In this document: one piece after another, positions 31,175 through 32,367 of the stretch
Position numbering within the stretch: position 1 is the first letter of the stretch
Layout of the letters: the number at the start of each line of letters is the position of its first letter
Assembly: GCA_016124415.1 (NCBI GenBank)
Contig: WGNS01000088.1
Location: 1 to 32,367 of the forward strand
DNA from: Gammaproteobacteria bacterium
Lineage (GTDB): Bacteria; Pseudomonadota; Gammaproteobacteria; SZUA-140
Reading direction: 5' to 3'
DNA length: 32,367 nucleotides
Notes under the pieces: generated by a model
What the model was told of the DNA's origin: nothing
Databases searched by the model: none
The model's input: the letters and a program-made list of their open reading frames with translations, nothing else
Made by a program: the position numbers and the translations under genes

Positions 31175-31201
31175 TTGCAAATGTTGAGCAAATGGTATAA
31201 A
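31175..31201 (+). promoter_or_regulatory. Putative extended -10 promoter of amiC
   Basis: TATAAA (31196-31201) is preceded by TGG (31193-31195), giving an extended -10. A TTGCAA (31175-31180) lies 15 nt upstream, a short but tolerable spacing for this class. Transcription would start near 31208, only a few bases before ATG 31212. Confidence 0.45.
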
Positions 31202-31211
31202 TAGGCCAACT

Positions 31212-32367
31212 ATGAGGGTAATGACAAGAAAATTTTGCTACCTCATAGGGTTGGCTATCCTTTCTCATGTTCTTCCTGCGGTGTCGGGAGAGCTGGAGGA
31301 GGTGCGCGGCTGGGCGGGGCCGACAGAGACCCGTATTGTCTTTGAGCTGACCACGATTCCCGATTATAGGATCTTCAGGTTGCACAAGCCCGAGCGGCTC
31401 GTTATCGACCTGAAGGACACCGAACTCAAGACGGCGATCGCGTTGCCCGTGGCGGACGACCGTTTCGTCGAGCGTGTTCGGAATTCTCGGCGCAATGCCC
31501 ATGATCTCAGGGTAGTCTTAGACCTCAAGGCGCCGATCAACATTCACGACAGCGTACTCACCGCCAACGATGATCGTGATCGCCATCGTTTGGTTGTCGA
31601 TCTCAGCGAAAAACGAACGGCGCTGACCGCCAAAGACGTGACTCCCCAAGGACATCGTGACGTCGTGATTGCGATCGATGCCGGGCACGGCGGCGTCGAC
31701 CCCGGTGCCAAGGGATACAACGGCACCTATGAAAAGGACGTCGTGCTCGCCGTGGCCCGGCGTCTCGCAAGCCTCATTGCCAAAGAGCCGGGTATGAGAC
31801 CCGTCCTGACCCGCGACGGCGACTATTTCATCACGCTACGCAAGCGCACCGCGATCGCGCGCGCGGCCAAGGCTGATTTGTTCATCTCGTTGCATGCGGA
31901 TTCCTTCCACAACACGCGTGCCCGCGGCACCTCGATCTACGTCCTTTCCGAACACGGCGCCAGCGACGAAGCATCGCGTTGGCTGGCCCAGAAGGAAAAC
32001 GAGGCGGATCTCGTCGGCGGCGTGAGCCTCGACGACAAGGACGATCTGTTGGCCTCGGTCCTGCTCGACATGTCTCAATCGGCTACCAACGTATCGAGTT
32101 TCGCGGCGGCAAACGACGTATTGCAGTCCGTAGGCGGGGTGGGACACATGCACAAGCGTCTCGTGCAGCAGGCCGGGTTCGTCGTGTTGAAGTCTCCCGA
32201 TATCCCTTCCATGCTGATCGAGACGGCCTTCATCACCAATCCGGGTGACGAGAAACAGCTCAACAGTTCCGCTTTCCAGGAGCGGCTCGCCATGTCCATA
32301 TTGAAGGGCATTCGCCAGTATTTCGTGAGCCATCCACTCGAGGGCACGGTCTATGCGGGGCGTAAGC
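31212..32367 (+). CDS. amiC: N-acetylmuramoyl-L-alanine amidase, AmiC type (3' end outside window)
   Basis: A periplasmic zinc amidase that cuts the peptide stem from peptidoglycan during daughter-cell separation. 385 codons are visible and the frame runs off the window. A signal peptide (about 1-26, ...LPAVSG) is followed by an AMIN domain (about 27-133) for septal targeting and an Amidase_3 domain (about 150-372). The latter has zinc ligands H159 (DAGHGG), E174 and H228 (SLHADSF) and catalytic E337 (IETAFITN). A LysM domain may follow beyond the edge. ATG 31212 or ATG 31221 could start it, and neither has a well-placed Shine-Dalgarno. The truncation is due to the window only. Confidence 0.94.
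   Translation, partial: MRVMTRKFCYLIGLAILSHVLPAVSGELEEVRGWAGPTETRIVFELTTIPDYRIFRLHKPERLVIDLKDTELKTAIALPVADDRFVERVRNSRRNAHDLRVVLDLKAPINIHDSVLTANDDRDRHRLVVDLSEKRTALTAKDVTPQGHRDVVIAIDAGHGGVDPGAKGYNGTYEKDVVLAVARRLASLIAKEPGMRPVLTRDGDYFITLRKRTAIARAAKADLFISLHADSFHNTRARGTSIYVLSEHGASDEASRWLAQKENEADLVGGVSLDDKDDLLASVLLDMSQSATNVSSFAAANDVLQSVGGVGHMHKRLVQQAGFVVLKSPDIPSMLIETAFITNPGDEKQLNSSAFQERLAMSILKGIRQYFVSHPLEGTVYAGRK

Noticed and set aside
31212-32367. amiC looks truncated
   Set aside because: The frame is intact to the last base, so the missing end reflects the window boundary, not a pseudogene.

Overview
The window is a dense, GC-rich housekeeping segment of a Gram-negative gammaproteobacterium. The gene content (lipid A, Kdo, BamA/Skp, MEP pathway) and gene order (rpsB-tsf-pyrH-frr, then uppS-cdsA-dxr-rseP-bamA-skp-lpxD-fabZ-lpxA-lpxB, then pyrG-kdsA-eno-ftsB-ispD-ispF) are classic for the class. 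The metal-type KdsA, the Met at the LpxA ruler position and the general protein sequences suggest a Chromatiales-like lineage rather than an enteric one. That placement is an inference, and I cannot name a genus.

Layout. 1-1700: a radical SAM gene on the minus strand, a small DUF2905 membrane protein, and tRNA-Leu(CAG) on the minus strand. 1800-4910: rnr and rlmB (RNA decay and 23S rRNA methylation). 4960-8235: a probable rpsB promoter and structured leader, then rpsB-tsf-pyrH-frr (translation and UMP kinase). 8479-19016: an envelope operon with mostly overlapping or tightly spaced genes for isoprenoid carrier, phospholipid, outer membrane assembly and lipid A first steps (uppS to lpxB). 19185-24754: pyrG-kdsA, then eno-ftsB-ispD-ispF. 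24764-27372: a Crp/Fnr-type regulator diverging from an HDOD-GGDEF protein across the only gene-free stretch above 300 bp. 27515-29685: family 4 uracil-DNA glycosylase, rimI and prmB. 29713-31014: citrate synthase on the minus strand. 31212 to the end: an AmiC-type amidase cut by the window edge.

How the genes work together. UppS, CdsA, Dxr, IspD and IspF supply undecaprenyl carrier, CDP-diacylglycerol and isoprenoid precursors. PyrH and PyrG supply UTP/CTP. LpxD/FabZ/LpxA/LpxB and KdsA build lipid A and Kdo. RseP, BamA and Skp handle outer membrane protein assembly and envelope stress. FtsB and AmiC act in division. RimI and PrmB both modify ribosomal proteins.

I found no mobile element, CRISPR array or prophage, and no evident new multi-gene system. 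The most surprising observation is that the enolase carries Glu (residue 337) where the family has its catalytic lysine, while every other catalytic residue is intact. Others worth a look: LpxA has Met173 at the acyl-chain ruler position (predicting C10 chains), BamA ends in Leu rather than an aromatic residue, and lpxB abuts pyrG with the usual rnhB-dnaE-accA-tilS block absent.
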